64,000 nt of DNA from Setomelanomma holmii (taxonomy: Eukaryota; Ascomycota; Dothideomycetes; Pleosporales; Phaeosphaeriaceae), in contig ML978229.1 in assembly GCA_010015745.1 (NCBI GenBank), positions 1 through 64,000 of the forward strand, written 5' to 3'. How positions within the stretch are numbered: position 1 is the first letter of the stretch; each line of letters opens with the position of its first letter. The translations under genes were made by a program, and so were the position numbers. This document shows, piece after piece, positions 32,572 to 43,397 of this stretch. The notes under the pieces were generated by a model. It was not told the DNA's origin. It saw only the letters and a list, made by a program, of their open reading frames with translations, and made no database searches.

Positions 32572-34759
32572 GATTGGTGGACGGATAGGCGGCGCCTGGG
32601 GCAGGCTGCACTCAAGCTCTGCGGCGTGTGCAGCCACGATATCGACACAACGTCCTTGGTGTAAAGGCGGCGTGAGGTGTCAAAAGCGTGCTGCGGGGAG
32701 GACAAAGGAACGTGGGCGTCGCGCATCAGTGAGACAGGAGGCTAGCATAGAATATATCGACCCCAAATTTCGCCTCTTCTTAGCTCACGAAGCCTCCAAA
32801 TCGCCTTTGCAACATGAAGGATGCGAATGCGGGGATGGCATGGGGCTTGGGGCACTCCACACCGTGCTCAGACAATCAAAAACGGTGCCAAAGTCGTCTG
32901 CAGGGGTGTCGAGTGGACGGCCAAAGAAGTACACCAGGTTCGTGATTCTCCTAAGCCTTCGCCTAGTCATCAGCAAATTACCTCCAATTTTACAAGACTT
33001 ACACTTCGGAGACCAATTGGGCACACAATGACCGCGGCAGCCACGAGCCGATGGTGTGTCGATTGTCTGCTTACAGAACAGTCTGCAGGAAGCACGAGCA
33101 TTATTTAGAATAACCAGATTCTGGTTAGCGATGCGGCAAGCCTGGTCAGGACAGCGAAGCGAGGACGTCTGCCATCCAACCCTTACGTGCATGCTAGCTG
33201 CGTATACAGGCTAAAATGACTGGAAACTGCGAACAATGGCGACGTGAAGCTTTCTAGATGTGATGGATTTGGCGTCAAGGAGATGAGCGATCAGCGGTAA
33301 TGAAGCTGCAGGGCAAGCATCTCCTGATCATTCACCTTGTGCGGTTTTGACGCCGGCAGCTCTCATATATTACTGCCCAGCGATCCAACCTGTAATCGAA
33401 GGCGAAATGATTCTCTGATAGGTCAGACCCATTTCCATGCCGCAATCAATATCAGATCGCGGCCCAAGTGCCAGCGGCAGGGCCCTGCGCAGGCATACTA
33501 GTAGCATGGAAGCTGGAGAGAATGCGGAGGGAACCCATCTCCTCCAGCCACTTGGCTATCTCGAGCAGTCGGCCTTCCATTGGTGCCGCTACTGCAGCTT
33601 CGGTGCGTCAGGCTACTGTCGCTGCGGACAATGAGCATTCACCGCCTTGACGTACTGAGCTTTGCCATACGTCAATACTGAAGTCCGACTTGGTGTTGGA
33701 GATGAGCATTATCGTGGGTTCGCAGTGCTCGTTGGATTGTTGCGCGAGCAGATGTTCCCAGCGGAGAAGGTTGCGTCAACGAGGGCTTGCCAAACAAAGA
33801 AGGCTTCCAGAAGCAAGGCCCGTATTGAACCCTTGATCTGCGAGGCGAACGGCTTGAACCGAGTCATGCGCCATAAGGACAAGGGCGTCAGTTGTGTTGC
33901 CAGGAATGTGTTTCAGCATTGGCGCCAGAATCGCGGTCATGGTGGAAGGCCAAACAGCCGGAGGGTACCTGAGTCTGACACGATAGTGTGCACGCGTCTC
34001 GGTCAATGGGAGGTTGGCGGGTGAGCGTGCATCTGCGCTCTGTAGCCCAAAGACTAGTAAGGAACAGCGAGGACGTCTGGGGAAGACGAACGTTGACGTA
34101 TGTTGTGCCTAGCATCTAAGGTTTGGCTGTCGTGGCAATCAGCCGGGCGTTGTTCGTGGTGCTTGTAGCCCACCTGGACGTTTTCGTTACCTTGACACTT
34201 TTCCCATGTCAACATTTGCTGCAGTTTCCTACACCGTATAGGCAATAAGCAATGTGAGGAGGACAGCTCCGACAGCCCTACCGGGACCAGGAATTTGGAA
34301 ATGAAAGCGTTGCCCACAGTTCGGCTCCAACTATGGCGAATTGAGGTCCCAATAGCGCATAATGTGGCAGTCGATTGCATATTGAGGCTCATTCGGTGTC
34401 CAGGCGGGTCGTATACGCGACTAGATCAAAGTCCTCGCTAGGTCCGGCGGGGTGGGGGCGTGGTCGAAGGGCGGTTGCAACACGCAGTTGTCTATGCTGG
34501 TGCGATAGGATTATGTTCAAGTCGTGACTTCTCAAGCACGTTTGTTTACCTACCCTATGACGTCGCTTCCTGTTACAAACATGGGCATACATAGGCAGCT
34601 TGACGCAAGACCGCCGCAGCGGTGAAGCAAAACGAGACATTTGTCTTGGTCACAGAATTTGAGACTTCCTTCGCCTGCGGAAGGGCGCAAAAAAGCACCC
34701 TTCCCCCTACCGCCACAAATCACCCAGATCAGTGTGCCGACACGCGCAAGAACCGCCCA
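32572..34759. other. 2.2-kb gene-poor region
   Basis: Contains the Zn2Cys6 gene promoter on the left and the promoter of the 34.8-kb gene on the right. The long plus-strand frame running from 32345 into this region is the shadow of exon 1 of the transcription factor. Minus-strand fragments around 33780-34000 look faintly protein-like but cannot be joined into a gene. They could be a decayed gene; I cannot name it. Confidence 0.4.
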
Positions 34760-35332
34760 ATGAAGCCTGAAGCGCTGGACGCTATCGTAACCCAAACGAT
34801 GAGACCAAACGCACTCGAAGCTGCCACAGCGCAAGACCCCGTGGAGAAGAAGAAAAAATTGAAAGATGAAATAACTGAAAAATCTGTATGTATACCGCCC
34901 TAAACGAGCGACGTCAAGCTTACCTCTTGCAAGTCTCAGACCCAAGCACCTGTTGCACGCCCGAATACACCTACTACACCCTCCACGCCCTTCGGACAGC
35001 GAACACATGGCACTCAATCGGCAGCCAAAGTCGTGGAAGAGGTAGTGCATGGAGTGAAGGTGGCAGTTGACGCAGCAATTGCCTGGGCTGAGAGGAAGGT
35101 GGACGATTTGAGCTCGGAGGCAGACAGCACTGGACCATATACATCGCCAGCAACATGCGTGCCCTCGGATCTTGATGCCATTGCGAGCGGTGTCTTACCG
35201 GCCATGCCAACGCAGGATCCAAATGGCAAGAATTCTGAGAAAGCAAAGGTCGACGAGGAAGCAAAGGCTGACCATCAAGCGAAGAAGGAGACCAAAGGAA
35301 AAGAGGAGGAGAGCAGGAAGGACGACAGTTGA
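34760..35332 (+). CDS. small highly charged two-exon protein, unknown
   Basis: Not recognised. Exons 34760-34885 and 34934-35332, split by a 48-nt phase-0 intron (GTATGT...GCAAG), give 174 residues. The N-terminal part ends in a Lys-rich helix (KKKKLKDEITEKS). A Thr/Pro linker follows, then an amphipathic helix (VVEEVVHGVKVAVDAAIAWAERKVDDL). The C-terminal 45 residues are almost all Lys, Glu, Asp and Ala and probably disordered. The frame closure across the intron is the main evidence that the gene is real; there is no domain match I know. Confidence 0.55.
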
Positions 35333-35727
35333 TCGTAGCGAGGAAGGCACATGCAGTGGTGGGCCCAGGATGTGAGATTGGAACTGGAGGTGATTTGTAT
35401 GGGAATACCCCGGCGAGGCTACTTTGAAGGACAGCACGTATGATCAGCCTATCACAGACATTATTCAAGCGTATGGAAATTATCAGCGAACAACGCTGCA
35501 ATTGCAAAAAGTCTATTCTGAAAAAAAGGTGACGAAGTGGCTAGCGGACCCGTAGATCGGTGAAAGTGGGGAACTTTCCCAATCAAGGAACACCTCGGCA
35601 GAACACGACGTCGTCGTGCCGTCTCGTCCACAACAAAGACCATCAGCATAGGCAATTTCTGGCCTAAATTATCTTCATACTTGACAATCCAAAAGCTTGC
35701 AATCTACAAACCAAATACTAATTCACA
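35333..35727. other. intergenic region
   Basis: Terminator of the charged protein gene and promoter of the small membrane protein gene, same direction. No other features seen. Confidence 0.45.
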
Positions 35728-36236
35728 ATGACGTCAACTACTACGACGAACAAACACCCCCTCCTCCTCGCGGCCGCGGTCGCGCACGGTGTGCTCGCTT
35801 TGGGACATACGGTACGCTAGATCACTGCAGGACTACCACCGATTCTAACAGGTGTACCAGACCAAAGGACTCGACCAATTCAAGCATCCGTCTCTGAACA
35901 CCCTTCCCACCGCCCTCCGAGGCGCCGTCAAGGCAGGATGGTATGAAGGCAGCGTGTTCTTCGCCATCATGGGTAACTTACACCTTTGCCAAACTCGTAT
36001 TGAATCAACACTACTGACGTGGTATTACTACAGGCATATTGAACTATAAATGGTCAAAGACGGGCATCTACGATGTTTACGACAAGTCGATCGCCACGCT
36101 GCTCATCAGCCTGCTCGTCGGCGCTGGGGCTAGCTACTACAGGAGCGGCGACAAGCCCACTGCTGGCACGCTTGCTCTTGTTGCTATTCTCCAGGGGTTG
36201 GGTGTCCGGAATGGTTCGTACTCGCGCTTTGTTTAA
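35728..36236 (+). CDS. small multi-span membrane protein, unknown
   Basis: Exons 35728-35811, 35852-35972 and 36034-36236, introns of 40 and 61 nt (phases 0 and 1), give 135 residues. Hydrophobic segments lie at about residues 11-28, around the GSVFFAIMGIL stretch that spans intron 2, at about 88-105 (ATLLISLLVGAGASYY) and at 112-127. That is three or four helices in a very short protein. A further intron starting at the GTTCGT near the end could join a last exon reading Gly-Trp-Ala-stop at about 36285, so the C-terminus is uncertain. I recall similar unnamed integral membrane proteins in filamentous ascomycetes, but no function is known to me. Confidence 0.65.
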
Positions 36237-36845
36237 GGGCTAAAATGATCTGTCTTGTCCGGTTGAATGCTTATATTTGTGTAGGATGGGCTTGAGTTTG
36301 GAATTGGAAGGACAATTTTGCAGAAGAGATGTTTCCGAGCCTGTGACGTTGCGCAAAATGTCGAGAAGAGAATCAAGAACGATTTAAGGTAGTATTCATG
36401 ACCTATGTAATGGACCCCTGCTTGATCAGATTATGAGCATCAAATTCGTATAAGAATGGAGCAAATGACCGTCCCCCATGACAGCTGGACGAGCGTATGT
36501 GTCACTCACGAAATTGCTTTCGACAAAGTTGACTCACGGCTTCAGACGCTCTCACAAAGTCAAGGCCGCGTGTGAATTCAGCGAGTCCAATCGCACGCAT
36601 GATCTTCGATGTATACGTTTGTTACTGTAGAGGTCCAAGGTAGTATGGTACTCCACCACCATAGTTCGCCATGAAAAGTCAGACCCTGTGCGGACTGTTA
36701 CCCAAGCCACAAACGCCGCCGCCACTTAGGTCAGTCCAAAGCCATATGCGCCCTGCATACTTTTCCTGTAGCTATCACTTTTCGTCGGCTGCTGATATGC
36801 ATCGTGCCTTGCTTTTCTCCGATCTGCTCTCCTGGACGCCTCGAC
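36237..36845. other. convergent intergenic region
   Basis: Between the ends of converging genes; AT-rich 3' UTR-like sequence, no supported gene. Confidence 0.45.
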
Positions 36846-37787
36846 CTACTTGTTCGCCTTGACGATCTTGACGGGGACCTTGCGCGTGTTGGCACCTAGA
36901 AGACGACGGAGGCGAGCGACGTAGTACTCCTCGACGGACTTGGTAGGGTCCGACACATGTTCGTCGTCAGCCAGCTGCTCAAGGCGGAGGCAGCAGCGGT
37001 CCAGAAGATCCTCCAGCTCTTCAGCCCAATTGCTCTTCTCCGTAACACCATCGCTCTTGTGGCTGCCGCGACTACGCAAGCTGTTGACATCGAGGGCGGT
37101 CGCGCTCGTGGACGACGCGTGCTCGGCAAGGGTAGTACCGGTAGCTGGAGGCGGCGCCTGAGTTGGCAGATCCTTGGAGGTGAAGGACAGATATTCCTCG
37201 ATACGCGGATTCACCCCAGGAGAGCCTAGAGCAATAGGCACTGAGCCTTGACCCAAGGGAGAAGGACGAGGGGGAGACATGGACATACACTCATATCCAG
37301 GACAGTCCTTGTCCTTGCAACCTTCGCTCATCACCTCACTGATACTAGCCACATCACCCTCATCGACCTCTTCAGCCACGGAAGCCTCAACGGAGCGACA
37401 GCAAGAAGAAGTCACGTCCGTGCCGCGTTGGTGGTGATGTCGGTGGAACGTCTTACGGTCCTCGATCTTCAGCTGGACGAGTCTATCGCCAATAGCGCTG
37501 AAGCCACGACCTCGACCTTGCCACGCGAGACGGACGTTTACCGAGGGAGTCGGTGATGAGAGGGGGGTATTGATGGGCGGTGATGGGTACATGGCCTCCT
37601 CGGCTTGATCGTTCAATTCCTCGGTGATGGGCGCGAGGATCTTGGCAACAGCTGCAAAGTCCATGGGCGGCGGAGGTTCCATGACCTCGTGGTCGAGCGC
37701 CTCAGACGAGGGAGTTGGGTAGTGCGCTGTGGTACCATCAGACTGCGAGTCCAGAAGTGCGAACTTCGCCATTGCGCTGGTTGCCAT
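36846..37787 (-). CDS. uncharacterised protein, 313 residues
   Basis: Not recognised. A single open exon with an ATG start at 37787. The first 90 residues are Pro/Ser-rich with PSPPINTPLSSPTPS, rich in proline-directed kinase sites. A possibly folded block follows (RLAWQGRGRGFSAIGDRLVQLKIEDRKTF split over about residues 86-114), then a His-rich HRHHHQR and the Cys pairs SSCCRS and CKDKDCPGYEC, which could bind metal. The C-terminal about 70 residues are helical and acidic (WAEELEDLLDRCCLRLEQL, then EEYYVARLRRLLGAN) with a basic end. Length and frame are clean, so it is probably a real lineage-specific gene. A nuclear or signalling role is only inference. Confidence 0.65.
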   Translation of the reverse strand: MATSAMAKFALLDSQSDGTTAHYPTPSSEALDHEVMEPPPPMDFAAVAKILAPITEELNDQAEEAMYPSPPINTPLSSPTPSVNVRLAWQGRGRGFSAIGDRLVQLKIEDRKTFHRHHHQRGTDVTSSCCRSVEASVAEEVDEGDVASISEVMSEGCKDKDCPGYECMSMSPPRPSPLGQGSVPIALGSPGVNPRIEEYLSFTSKDLPTQAPPPATGTTLAEHASSTSATALDVNSLRSRGSHKSDGVTEKSNWAEELEDLLDRCCLRLEQLADDEHVSDPTKSVEEYYVARLRRLLGANTRKVPVKIVKANK

Positions 37788-38287
37788 AGCTTTGAAAAGA
37801 GGTCAGCTATAGGCCCACCATATAGCATGTCCTTGCGGCGGTCGCTGAAGAAATGCTACCGGCCGTCGAGCGGTACACATACCTTGGGTGTGCCACGCTA
37901 TGGGCTGCTGTTTTGCGTGAAAGGTTACTTGGAGTTGTATTTGAAAGTTTTGCGAGCGCACAGTTGATGTTGGTGCGAGCTGGGGAAGAGTCCTGGAGAA
38001 GAGTGTGGAGAAAAAGGTCGTGCGCCTGCCCGTTGTTGTGGAACGAGGAAGCAACGAGCAGCGACAGACCCGTGAAGAGCAGGTCAGCGGCCCGAGACAA
38101 GAGGAAGCAACGAGACACAAACGTTTGCTGCTCTCAGGACGATCCAATGAGAGCGATTTGTTCTACAATCAAAAAGAGACTCGGCGCAAAGGACCGAGTA
38201 TCAACATGAGGAAAACGTGCCTTTCACCTACCGGCCCGCTCGCAAACGGCTTCCGGTATGAGATGCCGACTGTTCTTTCAGCTGTCG
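37788..38287. other. intergenic region
   Basis: Promoter of the 36.8-kb gene and 3' end of the PQ-loop gene, both minus strand. No further gene seen. Confidence 0.45.
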
Positions 38288-39284
38288 CTATGAGCTCGCA
38301 CCGCGCCGCATGACCTCAAGCTCGCCCGATGGTGTCCTGAAGACCGAAGTGCTTGACGGCAGGTCGTGAAGTGCAATGCCAGAAGCCACAGCACCGTCCG
38401 GTCTACCGTCGATCTCTCTCGAAACTGCAGAAGGATCTTCCATTGTAGCCTGTCCGCTTCGACGGCCGTCACGTTTTCCTTTGAGCCATGGAAAAAGGTT
38501 GTAATATGCACCGCACACAAAGATGCCGATCCAGAGCACCAACTCGGTGCCGTAGATAACCATGCCGAGGACGTCGAGAGTGGGCTGGAAGATGACAGAG
38601 ATAAGGGAGAAGACATCGCCGAGCGCGTCAATGCCGACGAAGATGAAAGATATACCACGAACGGTACGGTGCACATAGACATCAGTGTAGTGTCTCAGGA
38701 CACCAGCAGCCAGCAATGTAGCAGACGCCACAGCCATCAGTATTGCAGGCCATCTGATGTTCTCGTCTTTAGCGTGTCTGACACCAATGATAAGTCCAGC
38801 TTGCACTGCTCCCATCACACAAGCCACAGGGACGACGACCATAAGGGAGCGGACTACCGACCATTTCTAGGAGTTTTAGTGGCCAAAATTGGTGAGAGGG
38901 AACATAAATTAGACACACTTGTTCGTAGTAGTAGCACTGGATCCATGTCACTAGACTGAGGCACGTCAAGATCTGTGGCTGGATCCGCAGGGCAATATTG
39001 AAATCTTCCGCAATATTGTAGACGCCCAAGGGAACACCTGCCCATGCCCATAGCATCATCATGGTAGGCTGGAGGCCAATAGCATTGTGTCGACGGTAGT
39101 TGATGATGATCTGAGGTATCAGCTGCATTCGTCAGTGCTGCCGGGATGACTGAGAGTCGTTATATTTCAATACCTGAATCGACCAGCATACCTAAGACAA
39201 TCAGCAAGAGGATATTGTGAAAACGAGCATGAAACATACAGCTCCCATGGTGCCCAGCACATTTGCAGCGATGGGAACCTCCAT
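38288..39284 (-). CDS. PQ-loop repeat membrane protein
   Basis: Seven-helix PQ-loop family protein; relatives carry amino acids or act in lysosome/vacuole and Golgi membranes. Four exons, 39240-39284, 39174-39191, 38919-39122 and 38288-38866, all phase 0, give 281 residues. Exon 2 is only 18 nt. PQ-loop 1 spans introns 1-2 as CWSIQLIPQIIINYRR; the second repeat is less conserved, around GISFIFVGIDALGDVFSLISVIF without a clear Pro-Gln. Helices continue to FLWIGIF-like segments near residue 205. A polar cytoplasmic tail of about 65 residues follows. All splice sites are canonical and the frame closes exactly, so the microexon is well supported. The transported substrate is unknown. Confidence 0.82.
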
Positions 39285-39647
39285 ATTCCAGCTCTTTTCA
39301 ATTGCTAATACTAGGATGCGAAGTCGAGGATGATGAGGTATGCGCCATGAGGGTTCCTAAGTACTGGCGAGTGGCCAAGTCTAGTTCAAAAGCAGCAACA
39401 TGCTTGGAAACGAGACTATGCACAAGCAGGCTCCCTCTAAATTTGCCATAACACCATATCCTCTCCGATAACGGTTGTTCGTGGTGTTCTGCTCCACATG
39501 ACGAAGACGCGACGGTGCATGGGCGATCCCTGCAGAAAAGCCTCCGAGGTTCTTCTGCACGGACGAACCATCGCCGGCGAGCTTTGAAATCATCTTGAGA
39601 GCGCACACCATGCCCGAACCACCACAGACGGGATTTTGGGACTGAAG
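39285..39647. promoter_or_regulatory. divergent promoter, PQ-loop protein / ERV1
   Basis: Head-to-head spacer of 363 bp. A long minus-strand frame covers it (39298-40074), but it is antisense to ERV1 and has no domain. Confidence 0.5.
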
Positions 39648-40282
39648 ATGGCGCCAGGGCAGATAGATACATTTGAGAAGCAGGACACCGACGAAGGTGT
39701 ACCGACAAAGCTCCCCAAAGGCGTGATGCTTGGTCCAGATGGCAAGCCGTAAGTACCCAACTATCAATGTGCCAACGATGCTGCGCTTTCGTGCTGCTCG
39801 CACATCGTGTCGTTTGAAATCCAGGGCTAACAGACGTATCAAGATGTCGCACATGCACCGACGTAAAGTCGTGGTTCGCCATGACCGGCACAAAACCCAA
39901 GAAATCCACCGCCGCCGCCGCCATGCCCACGATTCCCTCCGACTGCCCTCCCGACATTGAGACCCTCGGTCGCTCCTCCTGGACACTGCTACACTCCATC
40001 ACCGCGACATACCCCGTAGAGCCGACCCCGCAACTCCAAACCGAAACCAAGTCCTTCCTCACCACCTTCGGCAAGCTGTACCCATGTTGGCACTGCGCCG
40101 AGGACTTTCAGACATGGATGAGCAAGAACACGCCGCAAGTCAGCAGCCGGAGCGAATTTGGCACATGGATGTGCGAGGCACACAATGCGGTCAACGAGAA
40201 GCTGGGGAAGGAGAAGTTCGATTGCACACGATGGGAAGAGAGGTGGCGGACGGGATGGAAGGATGGGCGATGTGATCCTTAG
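39648..40282 (+). CDS. erv1: FAD-linked sulfhydryl oxidase ERV1/ALR
   Basis: Intermembrane-space enzyme that reoxidises Mia40 in the mitochondrial disulfide relay and passes electrons to cytochrome c or oxygen. Exons 39648-39748 and 39844-40282, split by a 95-nt phase-2 intron, give 179 residues, the usual size. The shuttle disulfide CRTC is at residues 35-38, directly after the intron. The Ala-rich linker leads to the FAD-binding Erv/ALR domain starting GRSSWTLLHS, with the active-site CWHC at 115-118. The structural cysteines at about 144 and 161 and the motif HNAVNEKLGK complete the domain. An upstream ATG at 39609 is closed by a stop, so the start at 39648 is secure. Confidence 0.95.
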
Positions 40283-40684
40283 GGGCAGGCGTGGATGTGT
40301 ATAATGATTGTACGATACCGCGAGTCTCAAGAGCATAGAAGGGCATATGTACGCATAGGAAGGACACCACTCTGTACACTACTCGCAGGCTAGAGGCATA
40401 TGGCGGCGTTTGGGCATAACGAGCATCTCCACCACACACCACCCTCGATGATCGGAACTGAGCTTTTGCCACAAGGTGCTGCTGAAGATTCCCGCATCCA
40501 CGAATCTTTCCACGACCCCTCATCATAACTCTGGCACACTACCATGCTCACAGCACCCTGACGCAACGTAGCTGCATGCTCAACACATACATATGAGATC
40601 ACCGAACCACCCAAGTCCACCTCAATCATACCTCGCGATGCCTCTCTACAGTTCCCCCTTTTATCAGTCTCCATCGCATCCACA
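40283..40684. other. intergenic region
   Basis: ERV1 3' end and promoter of the YDW-repeat membrane protein, same strand. The sequence just before 40685 is C/T- and CA-rich, as expected for a leader. Confidence 0.45.
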
Positions 40685-41845
40685 ATGTCCACCAACATCT
40701 CATCCCAACCCATCCACCACCATTACTGCACCAGCGCAAACCCCTCTCCCCTGCCAACCCCTGCCGCGTCAAAGACCGAAGCCCCCCAGCCCACACACCA
40801 CCACTTGAACCACGTCGACCGCGACTCCGCCATTGCCCTCGGCTCCATCGTCCTCCTCATCTTCGCCGTCATGGCATGGTACGTCTACTCGCGCCTCAAA
40901 GAGCGACGACAAGCCAGTCTCGAACGCTTAGTCGAAGAGCAAAGACGAGATAGTCTCCGACGCGCCAGCGTGATGCGAGATAACGAGGTCGGGATCAGGG
41001 ATATAGGGTTTAGGATGAATAGTTTGTGGTCGAAGCGGTCGAGACAAGATTCGGGTGCTACTGTTGTTGGGAGTGACAATGGAAGAGAAAGAGGAGGAGG
41101 GAAGAAGAAATCGTGGCCTGAGTTCGTTGACTCGCGGTCATCGTCGTCGGTGGCTACACGGGTTGGAAGCGTAGATGAAGGTCTTGCGCCGCATGCGCTG
41201 GACGAATGTCCGTTCCATCCGAGGGACCGCGAGAGATGGCTTTCTCCACATTCACGGTCGGCGTCTGTGTCAAACTACACACCGGCTCCACCGTCACCAT
41301 CAGCGCGCAAGAAATCGAGCCACAGAAGGACGTCCAGCATTCATGGACTCCCTGCCGATGTGCTGGTAGAGACGCGCCGCGCATCGCTGTCACAAGCGCA
41401 AGAAGAAAAGAAATGGTGGGAAGATGTTGCGAAACGAGGTTCGTCGTCGCATGCAGACCGACGATTTTCGGTGCTGGAACCAATTCCCGAACCAATTCCC
41501 GAACCTGGAGTGGCCGGAGATAATCGAGAAGACGCAGGTCAGACAGGGAAGACTGATGATGGTAACAAGACGAGAAGCAAGTCTCTGCAAGTGGCGTATG
41601 ACTGGACGAGACCAAGCGTTGGAGAAGTCGATAGCGGTACAATCAGAGTAAGTGATGATTGGATGAGAAGTAGGTCGCGAGTGGCAGTATATGACTGGGC
41701 TAGACCCCAAAATGGAGGTCCAACTGTGGTTGATCAAGTTGGGCAGAGCTCAAGCGAGAAGCACATTAGCTTTGAGGGCGTCAATTGGAAGAAGCCTCAG
41801 ACAGAGGCCGATTATGGTGTACCCAATCTACACGCGATTTTGTGA
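40685..41845 (+). CDS. single-pass membrane protein with repeated DW motifs
   Basis: Not recognised. Single exon, 386 residues. A His/Pro/Thr-rich N-terminus of about 48 residues (probably outside) precedes one membrane helix (ALGSIVLLIFAVMAWYVY, about 51-68). A basic helix rich in Arg follows, as expected for a cytoplasmic stop-transfer region (RLKERRQASLERL). The long tail is Ser/Arg-rich, with many RRxS-type phosphosites and a short IPEP duplication near residue 270. Near the C-terminus, four copies of a Trp motif occur: YDWTRP, DDWMRS, YDWARP and VNWKKP. The plan resembles fungal cell-wall sensor or polarity proteins, but no family match is known to me. Confidence 0.68.
   Translation: MSTNISSQPIHHHYCTSANPSPLPTPAASKTEAPQPTHHHLNHVDRDSAIALGSIVLLIFAVMAWYVYSRLKERRQASLERLVEEQRRDSLRRASVMRDNEVGIRDIGFRMNSLWSKRSRQDSGATVVGSDNGRERGGGKKKSWPEFVDSRSSSSVATRVGSVDEGLAPHALDECPFHPRDRERWLSPHSRSASVSNYTPAPPSPSARKKSSHRRTSSIHGLPADVLVETRRASLSQAQEEKKWWEDVAKRGSSSHADRRFSVLEPIPEPIPEPGVAGDNREDAGQTGKTDDGNKTRSKSLQVAYDWTRPSVGEVDSGTIRVSDDWMRSRSRVAVYDWARPQNGGPTVVDQVGQSSSEKHISFEGVNWKKPQTEADYGVPNLHAIL
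41479..41508. repeat. short in-gene duplication encoding IPEP
   Basis: CCAATTCCCGAA is repeated in tandem inside the YDW-repeat membrane protein gene, producing two adjacent Ile-Pro-Glu-Pro units. It is in frame and does not disturb the gene. Confidence 0.75.
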
Positions 41846-42178
41846 CAAGGAGTAAGAAGGGGCCTGCATAGCAACGATTGGAAGTGAGCGAATCATGACG
41901 CGAAAGCAAAATATTATGGAAGCAGAAGAAGCAATGCATTCCTATCCCGTATCTTGACTGTATGAAAGCGTCCCTACTGATGAGGTGTCCAGGCTTCACT
42001 CTTGTGCGGCCTCATTCCGATACTGCCAACCAGAATATTGGCTTCGGCGATCCAATATAGCGGAGATGAGATGCCTCCTATCACATGCCGATAGCTTGAT
42101 CTGCGAACTTGCATTGAGTCATTCAGTCACATTGTGGTATCATTCGTATATATCGCGCGATTTTAGAGCAGGATATGC
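41846..42178. other. convergent intergenic region
   Basis: Spacer between the ends of the membrane protein gene and the MAP kinase gene. No gene seen. Confidence 0.5.
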
Positions 42179-43397
42179 TTATCGCATGATCTCCTGGTAG
42201 ATGAGAACTGCAAAGCAGATTAGCAGGGACCAATTGAATATACGTTAATCGCAACTTACGCTTCAGTTGTTCCTTCGTCAGGTTGTCCTTATTCTTATCG
42301 AAATCGAAAAATTCCTCCGGGATCGGGTCAGCAGTTGGCTCATCATCAGGATCATGGTATGGCTCCAGGTACGGGTGCTTGAGAGCCTCCTCGACAGTGA
42401 TGCGCTTGACTGGGTTGAAGGCAAGTAACCGCTCAAGGAGGTCCAGTGCAAGGTCGTTCGTCTTCGGGAACATGGCCTTCCATGGGATCTTTTTCTTGAA
42501 TGGTAGCGATCGGATATATTCGCGAGCGCGACGTGACTTGATACCGTAGTAGTCCTCCATAGTGGGGGTGCCGAGCACGTCCAGAATGAGAGTCAACTGG
42601 TGATGGTAGTCCTTGCCTGGGAACAAAGGCTTCCCGCTCAGCATCTCAGCCAAGATGCAGCCTACACTCCACACATCAATTGCCTTGGTATACTCCTTGA
42701 ATGTCAACATGATCTCCGGCGCACGGTACCAACGCGTGGCAACGTATTCTGTCATGAAACCAGAATTGTCCTCAGTCGATGCAGCTGATCGAGCAAGACC
42801 GAAGTCGCAGACTTTGAGATCGCAGTTGGCGTTCAGCAGCAAGTTGGACGGCTTGAGATCTCGATGAAGAACATTCGCAGAGTGCATGGCTTTCAGAGCA
42901 CGGAGCGTTTGGTAGATGAAGTACTGGCAATGGTCGTCGGAGAGTTCCTGGGTACGAATCACGCGATGCATGTCAGTCTCCATGAGCTCCTAAGCTTGTC
43001 GTTAGCGTTGCCGTCATTTCTCTGCGCTTGTCGACGTACTTGAATGAGATAGACCTCGGTGAATGTCTCGTAGTTTCGCGGCTTTTGAATGTCGAGGATG
43101 GAAATGATGTTCTCATGATTGAAATATCTCAACAGCTTCATCTCACGCAGTGTCCTCAGACAGAACATGGAATGGTCGAAGGGTGTAATCTTCTTGATGG
43201 CGACCTTTTGGCCCGAAGGCTTGTGCAGCGCAGAACTGTTCCACGCGTTAATAGTGGCCAATGAGAGGCTGATAACCCAGCGAGTTGACATACCAGACGA
43301 CACCGTAAGCACCCTCTCCTACCACATCTTGGATGTCATACTGCTCTGAGACATTGAAAGAGATCTTTCGGGAGCTACCGCTTCCCGCTGGAGGCAT
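42179..43397 (-). CDS. fus3: MAP kinase, Fus3/Kss1 (Pmk1) type
   Basis: Terminal kinase of the pheromone/invasive-growth cascade; in plant-pathogenic fungi its orthologues control infection structures and virulence. Exons 43294-43397, 43040-43235, 42260-42989 and 42179-42207 give 352 residues. The Gly-rich loop GEGAYGVV comes just before intron 1, the ATP-binding Lys is in KVAIKKI, the catalytic loop is HRDLKPSN, then DFGLA, and the activation loop carries TEY (MTEYVATRWYRAPE). The common-docking acidic patch is near the C-terminus (HDPDDEP). The last exon is only 29 nt and encodes the conserved LLIYQEIMR end. Sequence is close to Pmk1/Fmk1 orthologues throughout, so function is very likely kept. 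Confidence 0.96.

Noticed and set aside
32345..33031. 228-codon plus-strand open frame
   Set aside because: Half of it is the shadow of the Zn2Cys6 gene's first exon; composition is Arg/Gly-rich as expected for antisense frames; non-ATG start.
39298..40074. 258-codon minus-strand open frame
   Set aside because: Antisense to ERV1, whose domain and splice sites are certain; no recognisable domain in the frame.
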